A DNA stretch of 30,901 nt from Pseudomonadota bacterium (GCA_021785795.1 JAJYEK010000035.1:1-30901), one strand, 5' to 3'; positions 1 through 8,732 are shown, counted from the stretch's first letter. Notes: generated by a model from the letters alone, not told the origin. Program-made: numbers and translations.

Positions 1-80
1 CCGGGTTGCCGCGCAACATCTAAGGCCAGGGCTTCCCGTGGAGCACCGCTTTCTGACGCAACACCTTCCGGACGTGCGTA

Positions 81-749
81 TCAGGCAGCGGCTTTCTGGC
101 GTACCTGGGCGTTCTTGATCAGGATGGCGGTCTGCGAGAATCCGCCCTTGGTGGCTGCGGTGAGGGCGGTGTTGCCGGCAGCGTCGGTAGCGTCGACGGA
201 GGCGCCGTTGTCGAGCAGCAGCTTGACAACCAGGGCATGTCCCCGGGAGGCTGCCAGCACCAGAGGCAGATGGCCGTTTTCATCCCGGAAGTTCGGATTG
301 ATGCCGGCGCTGACCAACGAGTAGACCATGGACGCATGGCCTTTCTGTGCCGCATGGCACAGAGCGCGTGCGCCATGACTGCTGTTGATCTGGGCGATCG
401 GCTTCACGCCTTTCGGCAGTTTCAACACGAAGTTCGTGAACGAGGTGACCACCATGGCGACCAGGGCAAACAGCATGATATGCGGGTCGACTCCGAGCCT
501 CTGGGCAATATCGCCGGGAAGGTTGGCGCCGATGGCCAGTATGGCGATGACGAGGATCAGGGCGAACTTGAGGTAGCGGACCAACGAAACGCCGATGATG
601 GCGATCAGGCCGATGAGCAGATAGTCCTTGTTCAGCCCGATGACCCGGGAAACCCGGTCGGGAAGGTTGGCCCCGATGCTCATCAGGGTGACCAGCACGA
701 TGATTGTGATGTCCTGCGCCCAGGACGAGAATTTCTTCAGCTTGATCAT
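81..749 (-). CDS. Membrane-anchored ankyrin-repeat protein
   Basis: The protein has 222 residues. The N-terminal half holds four hydrophobic segments (about residues 12-30, 43-59, 60-75 and 90-107). These form a tandem duplication: the motif IGANLP occurs at about 25-30 and again at 73-78, each followed by a similar amphipathic stretch and a second hydrophobic helix. The C-terminal half (about 126-215) holds roughly three ankyrin repeats with typical signatures such as GHALVVKLLLDNGASVDATD and AGNTALTAA. Ankyrin repeats bind proteins, so this is probably a membrane-tethered interaction platform; the partner is unknown. The ATG at 749 is preceded by a purine-rich AAGGGGGG, supporting this start. 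It is transcribed alone, with a sigma70-like promoter about 130 bases upstream. I recognise the ankyrin fold confidently but no specific family for the membrane part. Confidence 0.85.
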   Translation of the reverse strand: MIKLKKFSSWAQDITIIVLVTLMSIGANLPDRVSRVIGLNKDYLLIGLIAIIGVSLVRYLKFALILVIAILAIGANLPGDIAQRLGVDPHIMLFALVAMVVTSFTNFVLKLPKGVKPIAQINSSHGARALCHAAQKGHASMVYSLVSAGINPNFRDENGHLPLVLAASRGHALVVKLLLDNGASVDATDAAGNTALTAATKGGFSQTAILIKNAQVRQKAAA

Positions 750-875
750 GCTGCCCCCCTTACTGATGTGCCCCTTCCCTTTTCATTGCAGTCATCGAGC
801 CAAAGCAAAAGGCATGCCAACCATGATCCTCGTGCTGGCGTCCTGCCGGTTCACGGCAGCTGACCCGCATCTTGT

Positions 876-904
876 TCTATAGGGATACACTAGCGGGTCC
901 TCAA
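876..904 (-). promoter_or_regulatory. Sigma70-like promoter for the ankyrin gene
   Basis: On the minus strand a TTGAGG hexamer (904-899) is followed after exactly 17 bases by TATAGA (881-876), close to the TTGACA/TATAAT consensus. Transcription would start near 869 and run into the ankyrin gene start at 749, leaving a leader of about 120 bases. This is a visual match only. Confidence 0.4.
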
Positions 905-944
905 TCGAAAATCCATCGGGACACGGCGCCGCACCGGTCGCTTC

Positions 945-965
945 GGGCCAGGCAGTGCCTGGCCC
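945..965 (-). terminator. Hairpin just downstream of the NUDIX gene
   Basis: A perfect 9-bp stem (GGGCCAGGC and its complement) with a 3-base loop begins 3 bases after the NUDIX stop codon. It sits where an intrinsic terminator would, but no T-tract follows on the minus strand, so it could be a transcript-stabilising hairpin instead. Confidence 0.45.
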
Positions 966-967
966 GC

Positions 968-1408
968 CTAAGCCCGGGATCCTGTTCGCGAAGCCAGAGA
1001 CCGGGCCCAATCGAGAACCGGCTGCAGCCGCGGCGGCAGCAGCACGCGCGCTTCGGCGTAACTGACCCAGCGGAATTCATCGTGTTCCGGTCGACCGAGT
1101 TCGGCGCTCACCGGCAGTATGATCGCCTCGGTGTCGGTCACTCCGATGTAGTAGCGGGCTATCTTTCCGCTTCCGTACGGGCCGGTCTCGCGATAGCCCG
1201 TTCCCCACGGAAAAGTCAGGTCCGTAATACCGGTCTCCTCTCGGGTTTCGCGGATCGCTGTTTCTAAGTCTTGTTCGCCGGCCTCCCGCTGACCTTTCGG
1301 AAAATCCCAGTTGGCATATGCGCGCAGTACCAGAAAACGCTGTGCCTGGCCGCTTCCGCGCACCACTACCACTCCGGCCGAGCGGATCGCAGCGGCGGCG
1401 CCGGTCAC
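968..1408 (-). CDS. NUDIX hydrolase, dinucleoside-polyphosphatase-like
   Basis: A protein of about 146 residues carrying a complete NUDIX box, GX5EX7REUXEEXGU: G-QREAG-E-QDLETAI-RETREETGI. The context YANWDFPKGQREAGE is typical of asymmetrical bis(5'-nucleosyl)-tetraphosphatase-type and related housecleaning NUDIX enzymes. These hydrolyse nucleoside diphosphate-linked compounds using Mg2+ held by the box glutamates. The open frame continues upstream to 1867, but that part (1409-1867) is Arg/Pro-rich and unlike any NUDIX N-terminus. I therefore placed the start at the GTG at 1408, just before the first beta strand (SAGVVVVRG), which gives a normal family length. The ribosome binding site there is weak (GGGGTG). 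The substrate cannot be told from sequence. Confidence 0.8.
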   Translation of the reverse strand: MTGAAAAIRSAGVVVVRGSGQAQRFLVLRAYANWDFPKGQREAGEQDLETAIRETREETGITDLTFPWGTGYRETGPYGSGKIARYYIGVTDTEAIILPVSAELGRPEHDEFRWVSYAEARVLLPPRLQPVLDWARSLASRTGSRA

Positions 1409-2081
1409 CGCACAGCACCCCAGGCTGTTGGCTTGCGGCGGCCGGCAGATCCGACGCCGGCCGGTCGTTGCGGCCAGCCGTCGCTGCGGCGGTCCGGGTG
1501 TAGAGGAGGCGGGCAAGGCCGGTGACAGTGCCGGCAGCCGGCGGCACTGCCGCCCGGCGGCACCCGGCAGCGCGTGCGGATTGCGCCGGGTCCCGGCGAC
1601 GACCGCCGGAACAGTGCGCAGGGCCTCGCCCGAACTTTCGGGTCGGGTGCGGACCGGGCCGGTGCCGATGTTGAGCACAGTAGCGCCAAGGCAGGATTCA
1701 TCCACCAGGATTCGTGGCCAATTCTGGCCCGATCGAAGTTCGGAGTCCATAAGCGGAAATGACGATTCAGCGCGGTCCCTGTGGCACGGTGGGTCCGATA
1801 GCCGATGCCTTGTCGGCAATGAGGCCGCGCGGCGAACGCGTTGGTGCGGGTGGACCGCAATGTCCACGTGTTCGGGTCACGGTGCCGATGCGGTGCCAAG
1901 TGAACGGGACAATGCGGACGTGGGATCGCTGTGCTGAATCGCGATGCGCGCACCCAGGAAGTGCTGCTCGCCTTGGGGCGTCAACCATGCGACTTTGGCC
2001 CGCGTATCATCTTGAATGCGACACGGGTGTTGCGCCCGCCTCGGTTTCACGGCCCATCATCTCAAGCGTGAGTTCCCTGCA
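1409..2081. other. Gene-free stretch between NUDIX and chemoreceptor genes
   Basis: About 670 bases, very GC-rich. The frames that stay open here give low-complexity Arg/Pro/Ala sequences without domain signatures and overlap one another on both strands, so I call no gene. The only structure seen is a hairpin with an 8-bp stem (CAGTGCCG at 1526-1533 pairing with 1542-1549). It lies about 120 bases upstream of the NUDIX start and could be a leader or terminator element. Confidence 0.5.
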
Positions 2082-3503
2082 TCATCTCCGGTGCCGACCG
2101 TCATTCCAGTCCGCAGCCGCAGCGTCCGGGCCGGGATCCGGCGCGACCGCAGCATCGCGGCTGCCGGCCGCGTGGAAGCGATCGACGAGGATAAACAGAC
2201 GCTTGGTTTCCTCTTCCAATTCCCGGAAACGGCTGAGCGTCGTGTCGTGTGTCGCGCTGCCCCGGGTCTTTGCGATTTCGCACCCGAGTCCATGAATGCG
2301 TGCATGGACCGCCTCCAGTTCCACAAAGGCCGGAAGTGCGCCGTAGCGGGCCTTGCCTGCGCCCCGATACCAGACGCCCAGCCGGCACTGGGTGTGGTCT
2401 ATGAGTTCCGCCGCCTTCAGGTCGGCGTCGCCATGCACGACGTCGGCTATGCGGGACTTCCACAGGAGATGATCTCCCTTGATCGATTCCAGGAACGCTT
2501 CCTCCGTCCCATGCTCCGCAAGTGCTGACAGCTGGCGCCCGGTTGTCGCGATCACCGAGCGCACGAGATCGTTAATCTGCTCCACATCTCCGCCCTCCTG
2601 CTGCAGAGCGGCAGTGATTTTTGACAGGCTGCTCGCCATGTCGGCCGATACCGAACTCTGCTCTTCTGCGGCGGCAGCAATCTGGTGGACGCGGTCGTTG
2701 ACGTCCTGGGCGACCTTCGCGCCCTCGCCGAGCGCGGTCGAGACCGTATCGAGTGTGCCGACGCTCTTGCTCAGGCGCGCCAGGCTCGCCTCCACGGACT
2801 CGTTCGCCTTGGATATCAGGCCATTCATGGTTGCGGTCACAGACTCTATTTCTGCAGTAGCGTGTGTGGTGTTCTCGGCGAGCTTCTTGACTTCGTCGGC
2901 GACCACGGCGAAGCCCCGACCCGCCTCTCCGGCGCGCGCAGCCTCGATGGCAGCGTTGAGCGCAAGCAGATTGGTCTGCTGGGCGATGCCCCGGACCGTG
3001 CCGGTGAGCTTGCCGATTTTGTGGTTGAATTCCAGGAATTCCTGCATGTTCAAACCCATCGTGGAGACGGCCTTCTCGAGCAGATTCATGTCTCCGGTGA
3101 GCAGGGCGACCGACTGCTTGCCGGCGGCGGATTTGGTCTTGCTGTCGTCGGAACGGGAAGCCGCCTCCTGGGCATTTCTGGATATCTCGGTGGCAGTGTT
3201 CGCCATCTGCTCGACCGCAGCGACCACGCTCGTGACGTGATCCAGGGTGGTATCGATTTCGCGCGTGAATGCGAGGCTCTTGACCAGTGTGGCAACGCTG
3301 GCTTCGAGCGCCGATACGGAGTGCCTGGCGGCCTCGAGGCCGCCGGCATTGCGCGAATCGATGATGCCCAGGACCGGCGACAGGCTGGTGGCGGTGGACG
3401 CGGACTGGCGCGAAAGTGCCAGGACCGCATCGCGGTCGGCGGCAAACGCGGCCTGCAGAAGGGATAGCGCGAAGCGGGTTTTCAGGAACATTGTTTGTGC
3501 CAC
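2082..3503 (-). CDS. Soluble methyl-accepting chemotaxis protein with C-terminal CZB domain
   Basis: A 473-residue chemoreceptor. It has no transmembrane segment or periplasmic domain and is therefore predicted to be cytosolic. The central half is the MCP signalling coiled coil, with the highly conserved hairpin tip containing [19 protein letters not shown] followed by [16 protein letters not shown], the site that docks CheA and CheW. The C-terminal 130 residues form a chemoreceptor zinc-binding (CZB) domain, seen by HLLWKSRI, the CRLGVWY signature and VHARIHGLG. The His and Cys residues in these motifs are the zinc ligands known for the family, which senses hypochlorite or redox/zinc state through the Cys. 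The GTG at 3503 has AAAGAGG seven bases upstream and is preferred over the ATG at 3491. No che genes are nearby, so it must feed a distant array. Confidence 0.9.
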   Translation of the reverse strand: MAQTMFLKTRFALSLLQAAFAADRDAVLALSRQSASTATSLSPVLGIIDSRNAGGLEAARHSVSALEASVATLVKSLAFTREIDTTLDHVTSVVAAVEQMANTATEISRNAQEAASRSDDSKTKSAAGKQSVALLTGDMNLLEKAVSTMGLNMQEFLEFNHKIGKLTGTVRGIAQQTNLLALNAAIEAARAGEAGRGFAVVADEVKKLAENTTHATAEIESVTATMNGLISKANESVEASLARLSKSVGTLDTVSTALGEGAKVAQDVNDRVHQIAAAAEEQSSVSADMASSLSKITAALQQEGGDVEQINDLVRSVIATTGRQLSALAEHGTEEAFLESIKGDHLLWKSRIADVVHGDADLKAAELIDHTQCRLGVWYRGAGKARYGALPAFVELEAVHARIHGLGCEIAKTRGSATHDTTLSRFRELEEETKRLFILVDRFHAAGSRDAAVAPDPGPDAAAADWNDGRHRR

Positions 3504-3967
3504 GTGACTGCCTCTTTGTGATTTTCGCGTAACGCAGCCGTAGCTGCGCCACGAGCGGCGTCGTCCACTTCCTGCGGCCGGTCCCGGTGTGCCGGGTCTC
3601 CCCAAAAAACCATATCGGCCGCAAGCGCCAAAACATGAGCGCCCGGGGACTAGAGGGTGTGCCGCGGAGATGGGGCGGGTGCGGGCGTCCGGTCATTGTG
3701 CCGGTACGCGGATGCGTCGCCTTTCGGGAAAGCGCAATCGCAGTGTGCGGTGCCGGCGCGGGAATCGGCCGCGACATGCCAAAAACTGGCACATTCCTAA
3801 TGGTCTTTTGCGCGGTAGGCGGAAGCGCCATGCGCAGGGTGCACCAGCTGGGCTTGAGCCGGTTTGCGGTATCATGACAGCGGTGCTTGAGGCGCTGCAG
3901 TTGCAATGCTGCGCGACCGACGGCGTGGGCGCGGACGCGTGCGCCGGAAGACACGGAGGTGTGCGCT
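3504..3967. other. Divergent intergenic region
   Basis: 464 bases between the divergently transcribed chemoreceptor and beta-propeller genes; it must hold both promoters. I see a small inverted repeat TGCCA-AAAAC-TGGCA at about 3779-3793, but no convincing -35/-10 pair, and no coding frame with a recognisable product. Confidence 0.45.
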
Positions 3968-5134
3968 ATGAGCAGAGTACGGGTTCTGGTTGGCACGCGA
4001 AAGGGTGCGTTCATTCTTGCCGCAGACGGCAAACGCCGGCACTGGTCGGTGCGCGGCCCGCTCTTTGCTGGATGGGAGATCTACCATATCAAGGGCTCGC
4101 CGGTCGATCCCGACCGGATCTACGCATCGCAGACCAGCAGCTGGTTCGGCCAGATCATCCAGCGTTCCGACGATGGCGGCCGGACCTGGCAGACGCCGGG
4201 CAGCGATACGGCAGGGCCGGCCGCAGCCGCCGGATTCGCAAAGGGTGAGAGCAACAGGTTCCTGTATGCCGGGGAGGTCGGCACCCACAAGTGGTATGAC
4301 GGTACGCAGCGCGGTTGGGAATTCAAACGCGTATGGCACCTCGAACCGTCCGGGCGCAATCCCGACAGTGTCTATGCAGGCGTGGAAGATGCCGGGATTT
4401 TCAGGACGTCCAATGGAGGCGCGACCTGGGAGGAGCTTCCGGGACTGCGTTGCGCCAAGGGCCATCTCTGGCAGCCGGGCGCTGGCGGCATGGCGGTGCA
4501 CACGATCCTCCTTGATCCCCGCAATGCGGACCGGATTTTCGTGGCGATTTCCGCGGCCGGTGTCTTCCGGACGGATGATGGCGGACAGACCTGGGCGCCG
4601 CGGAACCGCGGGCTGGTCTCAAAGTATGAACTTCCGGACCCGGATGCAGAAGTCGGACACTGTGTCCATCGGATTGCGATGCACCCATCCCGGCCGGATG
4701 TCCTGTTCATGCAGAAGCACTGGGATGTGATGCGCACCGACGACGCCGCAGAATCCTGGCACGAGGTGAGCGGTAATCTTCCGTCGGACTTCGGATTCCC
4801 GATCGAGGTGCATGCGCACGAGCCGGATACGGTCTTCGTGGTGCCGATCAAGAGCGACGCGGAACATTATCCGGTGGATGGGCGCCTGCGTGTGTATCGC
4901 AGCCGCTGCGGCGGAAACGAGTGGGAGGCGCTTACCCGGGGCCTGCCGCAGCAGGACTGCTATGTGAACGTTTTACGCGATGCGATGTCGGTGGATCCGC
5001 TCGAACCCTGCGGCATCTATTTCGGTACAACCGGGGGCCAGGTCTACGTCTCGGCGGACAGCGGGGATTCCTGGGAGTCCATCGTCCGCGATCTGCCCGC
5101 AGTGTTGTCGGTCGAAGTGCAGGCGCTACCATGA
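3968..5134 (+). CDS. Asp-box (BNR/Ycf48-like) beta-propeller protein
   Basis: 388 residues with no signal peptide. At least five Asp-box repeats of the S/T-x-D-x-G-x-x-W type are visible in order: [43 protein letters not shown] and [11 protein letters not shown], plus degenerate ones. Such proteins (sialidase-like, Ycf48/VPS10-like folds, often annotated as exo-alpha-sialidase or glycosyl hydrolase) form beta-propellers; most lack glycosidase catalytic residues and act in binding or assembly. The ATG at 3968 has GGAGG eight to nine bases upstream; an earlier in-frame codon at 3887 lacks this. The stop overlaps the next gene's start (ATGA), so it is translationally coupled to a MoaD/ThiS-like protein. 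From memory, this pairing recurs in other bacteria, but I know of no defined function. Confidence 0.85.
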   Translation: MSRVRVLVGTRKGAFILAADGKRRHWSVRGPLFAGWEIYHIKGSPVDPDRIYASQTSSWFGQIIQRSDDGGRTWQTPGSDTAGPAAAAGFAKGESNRFLYAGEVGTHKWYDGTQRGWEFKRVWHLEPSGRNPDSVYAGVEDAGIFRTSNGGATWEELPGLRCAKGHLWQPGAGGMAVHTILLDPRNADRIFVAISAAGVFRTDDGGQTWAPRNRGLVSKYELPDPDAEVGHCVHRIAMHPSRPDVLFMQKHWDVMRTDDAAESWHEVSGNLPSDFGFPIEVHAHEPDTVFVVPIKSDAEHYPVDGRLRVYRSRCGGNEWEALTRGLPQQDCYVNVLRDAMSVDPLEPCGIYFGTTGGQVYVSADSGDSWESIVRDLPAVLSVEVQALP

Positions 5135-5427
5135 TCCGGGTCGTGCTTCCGCAGCCGTTGCGCCAGCTGGCGGGCGTCGATGGCGAGGTGCGTCTGGATG
5201 TGGTCGGCCCGGTGACGCTCGGCGCCGTGCTCGATGCGCTCGAATTGCGCTACCCGGTACTGCGGGGGACGATCCGCGAGCACGCCACGCACCGGCGGCG
5301 GCCGCTCATCCGTCTTTTCGCCTGCGGGGAAGATCTGTCGTTCGAACCGCCGGCTGCGCGGCTGCCCGATGAGGTGGCGGGCGGATCCGAACCGCTTCTG
5401 ATCATTGGGGCCATAGCAGGCGGCTGA
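5131..5427 (+). CDS. MoaD/ThiS-like ubiquitin-fold protein with C-terminal Gly-Gly
   Basis: 98 residues. It starts [15 protein letters not shown] and ends AIAGG, i.e. a beta-grasp opening strand and an exposed C-terminal diglycine. These are the hallmarks of MoaD, ThiS and related sulfur-carrier or ubiquitin-like proteins. In those families an E1-like enzyme adenylates the Gly-Gly tail, which is then thiocarboxylated or conjugated. Neither an E1-like enzyme (MoeB/ThiF) nor MoaE or ThiG lies in this window, so this is unlikely to be the housekeeping MoaD. The ATG at 5131 overlaps the upstream propeller gene by four bases, the only in-frame start giving a proper beta-grasp N-terminus. The role is unknown: it may deliver sulfur to, or modify, a partner recognised by the propeller. 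Confidence 0.85.
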   Translation: MIRVVLPQPLRQLAGVDGEVRLDVVGPVTLGAVLDALELRYPVLRGTIREHATHRRRPLIRLFACGEDLSFEPPAARLPDEVAGGSEPLLIIGAIAGG

Positions 5428-5475
5428 CGCATCCGCCAGAGGGTCCGCGCGCTGCACGCGGCCGCCGGGAAGGCA

Positions 5476-6030
5476 TCAGGGATGCTTGCGGCCGGTCAGC
5501 ATCGCGCGCGCGAGATTTTCCCTGTGCATCACGCTGGCCGCGATGACGCCGGCAATATGCAGTCCTGCCAGGCCGAGGGTGATGTTTGCCAGCAGTTCGT
5601 GGGGTTCCTTGAGTGTCCGCTTGCTGATGCCCTGCATCGCGCCGGCGAGTGGTCCGGCATGCTGGCTGGCGCCATACAGCATCACGCCGGTCACAGTGGT
5701 GGCGAGCAATCCCGCGAGCAGCAGGATCACCATCGCCCCGCCTGCGGGGCTGTGGCCGAGATAGCGGCGGGGGTGCGCAAGCAGGATATCCTTCAGATTG
5801 GCCAGCACCACGGACGGCGGATAGGTGAAATCGCGGAAGCGCGCATGTTCCGGTCCGACGAAGCCCCAGACGATGCGCAAAACGACCAGCACCAGCACGG
5901 CGTAGCCGGCCCAGACATGTGGTGTCAGCAGATCTTCCGTGAAGTACGCTACAAAGAAAAGTACCGCGGTGGTCCAGTGGAAGACGCGGACCGCCGGGTC
6001 CCAGACCGCCACAGTGTTCGGGTGTTCCAT
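5476..6030 (-). CDS. Cytochrome b561-type di-haem membrane protein
   Basis: 184 residues with four transmembrane helices (about 16-32, 40-58, 98-118 and 146-166). It belongs to the bacterial cytochrome b561 / Ni-Fe hydrogenase b-type cytochrome family. Four histidines sit where haem ligands are expected: H18 in VFHWTT, H38 in PHVWAG, H144 in EPHELLANI and H158 in GLHIAGV. Such proteins pass electrons between a periplasmic partner (for example a c-type cytochrome or an oxidoreductase) and the quinone pool. No partner gene is adjacent; it is convergent with the MoaD-like gene (48-base gap) and lies downstream of the Fnr-like regulator on the same strand. The Shine-Dalgarno before the ATG is poor. 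The electron donor cannot be named from sequence. Confidence 0.88.
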   Translation of the reverse strand: MEHPNTVAVWDPAVRVFHWTTAVLFFVAYFTEDLLTPHVWAGYAVLVLVVLRIVWGFVGPEHARFRDFTYPPSVVLANLKDILLAHPRRYLGHSPAGGAMVILLLAGLLATTVTGVMLYGASQHAGPLAGAMQGISKRTLKEPHELLANITLGLAGLHIAGVIAASVMHRENLARAMLTGRKHP

Positions 6031-6176
6031 GGGGGTTCAGCTCGCGGACCGGACGATACGACAACTGCCGTTACCGGGGCGTGTTCGGCATCCCCGGTCA
6101 TGCCTATAGTATAGTAAGCGGAGCAGCCAAGGCATTGACCTGCCTCCAGATCCCGGACGTTCTCTGCGGGAACCGG

Positions 6177-6950
6177 CTACGCTATGCCGACCGCCGTCCG
6201 GACGGCACCGGACGTGCGGCTTGCGGAGCTGTTCAGTCCGGCGAGCGCGCCCAGGCGTGCGAGGTCGTGCAACTCGACACTGCGTGCGCGGGTGTGGGCC
6301 AACCCCTCATCGTCGAAGCGCCGCAGCAGCCGGCTCACGGTTTCCAGGGCAAGACCGAGGTAGCAGCCGATTTCATAGCGGGACATGCTCAGCCGCAGGC
6401 TGTGCGCGGTGCGCTGCGGCCCGGAGAGACGGGCATCCAGTCCCAGCAGGAAGCCGGCCAGGCGCTCATCAGCATGCTTCTTGCTCAGCACCATCATGTG
6501 CTCGTACATTTCGGCAATGCGCTGGGCGAGCAGCAGATGAATCCAGTGCTGCACGGCCGGATTGCGCTGGTAAACACGGTTGATTTCCGCAACCGGCAGG
6601 GCCCGCAGCGTGGATGGTTCGAGTACCGCAGCGGAGGAGCCGTACTCGGGCGCTCCGAGGGCGTCCAATCCCAGAAAATCCCCGGGCAGGCAGAATGCGA
6701 AGATTTGTTCGCCGCCGTTACCGGTCGTGCCATAGAGCTTCACGGACCCGGATTCGACGTAATATACGGCCGATCCGGGATTGCCTGCGTGAAACAGATG
6801 CTGCCCCCGCACGTACCGGCGTGGCGGACCTGCAACCGAAAGAAGCGAGTCGCGGGTATCGTGCGTAGGAGTGCCGGCAATGACCGCTGACCTGCCGGCG
6901 GCGCCGAACGGCGCGGTGCCGGAAGCGTTGGTGCCTGGAACGAAGTTCAT
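6177..6950 (-). CDS. Crp/Fnr-family transcription regulator lacking the Fe-S cysteine cluster
   Basis: 257 residues: a cyclic-nucleotide-binding-type beta-barrel (about 35-150), a long dimerisation helix, and a C-terminal helix-turn-helix whose recognition region reads YEIGCYLGLALETVSRLLRRF. The E-xx-SR pattern is that of Fnr/FixK/Dnr proteins, which bind TTGAT-N4-ATCAA boxes. The N-terminal region has no cysteines at all, so it cannot carry the Fnr [4Fe-4S] cluster. This makes it FixK- or Dnr-like, responding to another signal (NO via haem, or abundance alone). The start has an excellent AAGGAGG. It is 33 bases downstream of the diguanylate cyclase gene, probably in one operon. A matching FNR-type box exists at 14160-14173 in this window. 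Confidence 0.9.
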   Translation of the reverse strand: MNFVPGTNASGTAPFGAAGRSAVIAGTPTHDTRDSLLSVAGPPRRYVRGQHLFHAGNPGSAVYYVESGSVKLYGTTGNGGEQIFAFCLPGDFLGLDALGAPEYGSSAAVLEPSTLRALPVAEINRVYQRNPAVQHWIHLLLAQRIAEMYEHMMVLSKKHADERLAGFLLGLDARLSGPQRTAHSLRLSMSRYEIGCYLGLALETVSRLLRRFDDEGLAHTRARSVELHDLARLGALAGLNSSASRTSGAVRTAVGIA

Positions 6951-6983
6951 GGTTGCCTCCTTGATGAACAGGGGATCTCCGCG

Positions 6984-7943
6984 TCAGGCGGAGGTATGGG
7001 GCGGAACATCGGGTGCCCTCGATGGGCCGCGGCGCCAGATTCCGTCGGCGCCGCGCCGCTTGGCGATGTAACAGGCGCGGTCGGCGGCGGCAAGGACCGA
7101 TGACGGCGTCTGGGTTCCGGAGAGGATTGCCACGGCGCCGATGCTTACGCCGAGCCGGAATGTGGTGCCGGACCAGAAAAAGTGCTTTTCGGCGATGGCC
7201 TGCATCAGGGTTCGCGCATGGGCGTTGGCGAGAGAGATCGGGCAATGCTCGAGCAGCAGCGCGAATTCGTCGCCTCCGAGACGGGCTAGGGTGTCGCGCT
7301 CGCGGACCCGTTCGCCGAATATCTCCGCCACCTGGCGCAGCACGAAGTCGCCGGCGGCGTGCCCGTGGGAGTCGTTGATCTCCTTGAAGTGGTCCAGATC
7401 CATGTAGAGGAGAGCGTGTGCGTCGCCGGGACGCAGCGTGTCGAACAGGCGACCCAGGCGGCGCTCGAACTCGTGACGGTTGGCGAGCCGGGTGAGCGAA
7501 TCGTGCGTCGCGTCGCGCGCCAGCTCGCGCAGCGCCGTGGCGTCACGCAGCAGGAGAACGATTCCGTCGGTCTCGCGCCCCGGTTCCCGCAGGACGGAAC
7601 AGGAGTCCTCCACGGGAATCTCTTTTCCGGTGGGCTGCCGCAGCAGATCGAAGTCGCCGAGCCCGAGGCGCGCGCCGCGTGAAATAAAGTGCGTGAGCGG
7701 ATCGGCGACCGGACGGTGAGTGGTCCCGTCCAGCACCTTGATAACCTCGGACAGCGGCCGTCCGCGCACGCTGGCGCGGTTCGCGCCGATCAGGCGTATG
7801 GCGGTGGCGTTGAGATAAAGGATCTTTCCGGTGAAATCAGTGACGATGACGCCCACCGGCAGGGACTCGAGTACGGTGGAATGGAGCGCCGCAGCCGGGA
7901 AGCCGGAGATGCCAACGGAGCTATCGGGGGTCAGGGTTTCCAT
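6984..7943 (-). CDS. PAS-GGDEF diguanylate cyclase
   Basis: 319 residues, no membrane segment. An N-terminal PAS domain (about residues 20-140, opening LESLPVGVIVTDFTGKILYLN) is followed by a GGDEF domain. The active-site loop is intact (RLGGDEFALLL), as are the Mg/GTP-binding stretch MDLDHFKEINDSHGH and an inhibitory I-site RERD five residues before GGDEF. It should make cyclic di-GMP from two GTP and be product-inhibited. There is no EAL domain. The PAS sequence does not reveal its ligand. It precedes the Fnr-like regulator by 33 bases, suggesting co-transcription, and follows the phosphorelay operon on the same strand after a 165-base gap. The two PilZ proteins at 13.2-14.0 kb are natural c-di-GMP receptors. 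Confidence 0.93.
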   Translation of the reverse strand: METLTPDSSVGISGFPAAALHSTVLESLPVGVIVTDFTGKILYLNATAIRLIGANRASVRGRPLSEVIKVLDGTTHRPVADPLTHFISRGARLGLGDFDLLRQPTGKEIPVEDSCSVLREPGRETDGIVLLLRDATALRELARDATHDSLTRLANRHEFERRLGRLFDTLRPGDAHALLYMDLDHFKEINDSHGHAAGDFVLRQVAEIFGERVRERDTLARLGGDEFALLLEHCPISLANAHARTLMQAIAEKHFFWSGTTFRLGVSIGAVAILSGTQTPSSVLAAADRACYIAKRRGADGIWRRGPSRAPDVPPHTSA

Positions 7944-8108
7944 AAGCGGCTTTCCGGGCGGCGTTTCCGCTGCGAGGCCTGCATAGCGATTGCGGGATTA
8001 TTGTTGGGCGGATGCCGTAAGGATATTGGTGCGAATGCGTACGCAATACTACGTACGGCCCGGATGGAGCGCGGGCGCTCGGGAACGGCTAATGATCCGC
8101 GGGGAAAT

Positions 8109-8732
8109 TCAGCGCGGAGGTGCCGGAACGCCGGATGTGCAGAGCTGGGCGATGCGGATCAGATCGGCCAGGCTGTCGGCGCCAAGCTTGGTCATGATAT
8201 GGCTGCGATGGACTTCGACGGTGCGCGGACTGATTCGCAGTGACCGGGCGATCTCCTTGCTGGTCCTGCCTTCCGCGACCTGCGCCAGGATTTCGCGCTC
8301 GCGTTCGGTGAGCCGGGTGTAGCGGGCGTCCATTTCAGCCTGCTGGGCACCGGCGGTGCGTCGCTCTACGTCCAGGGCAAGCGCCTCCTGCACGCGCGTG
8401 AGCAGCACATCGGGGTCGGCCGGTTTTTCGAAGAAATCGATGGCCCCGGCCTTCAGGGCGCGTACCGACATCGGGATGTCGCCGTGTCCGGTGAGAAATA
8501 TGATGGGCAGGCCGACATTCCGGTCGGCAAGCGTCTTCTGCAGTTCGATGCCGCTCAGGCCGGACATGCGCAGGTCGAGCACGAGACAGCCGCAAGCGTC
8601 CGGAGGAAGGTCTGCCAGGAAGGCTTCCGCGCTTTCGTGCACCGACACGGCGAGCCCCTCGGCCCGGAACAGCGCGCCGAGCGCGTCGCGCACGGCGGCA
8701 TCATCGTCCACGAGAAAGACCGTCGGAATCAT
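8109..8732 (-). CDS. FixJ/NarL-type response regulator
   Basis: 207 residues. The receiver domain (about 1-120) has the acidic pocket LVDDD, the phosphoacceptor D53 in VLDLRM, the Thr switch in FLTGHGD and the Lys in FEKPAD. The output domain is a LuxR-type helix-turn-helix (LTEREREILAQVAEGRTSKE onward, with SPRTVEVHRSHIMTKL). The FixJ subgroup pairs with FixL-type kinases. Its ATG overlaps the stop codon of the upstream REC-PAS-kinase gene (ATGA), strong evidence that this is its cognate partner. It is the last gene of the four-gene phosphorelay operon and the only DNA-binding output in it. Its target genes are unknown. Confidence 0.93.
   Translation of the reverse strand: MIPTVFLVDDDAAVRDALGALFRAEGLAVSVHESAEAFLADLPPDACGCLVLDLRMSGLSGIELQKTLADRNVGLPIIFLTGHGDIPMSVRALKAGAIDFFEKPADPDVLLTRVQEALALDVERRTAGAQQAEMDARYTRLTEREREILAQVAEGRTSKEIARSLRISPRTVEVHRSHIMTKLGADSLADLIRIAQLCTSGVPAPPR

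Noticed and set aside
1409..1867. N-terminal extension of the NUDIX frame by about 150 residues
   Set aside because: The extra part is Arg/Pro/Ala-rich, has no fold signature and would double the length of a normal NUDIX protein; a GTG just before the first beta strand fits better.
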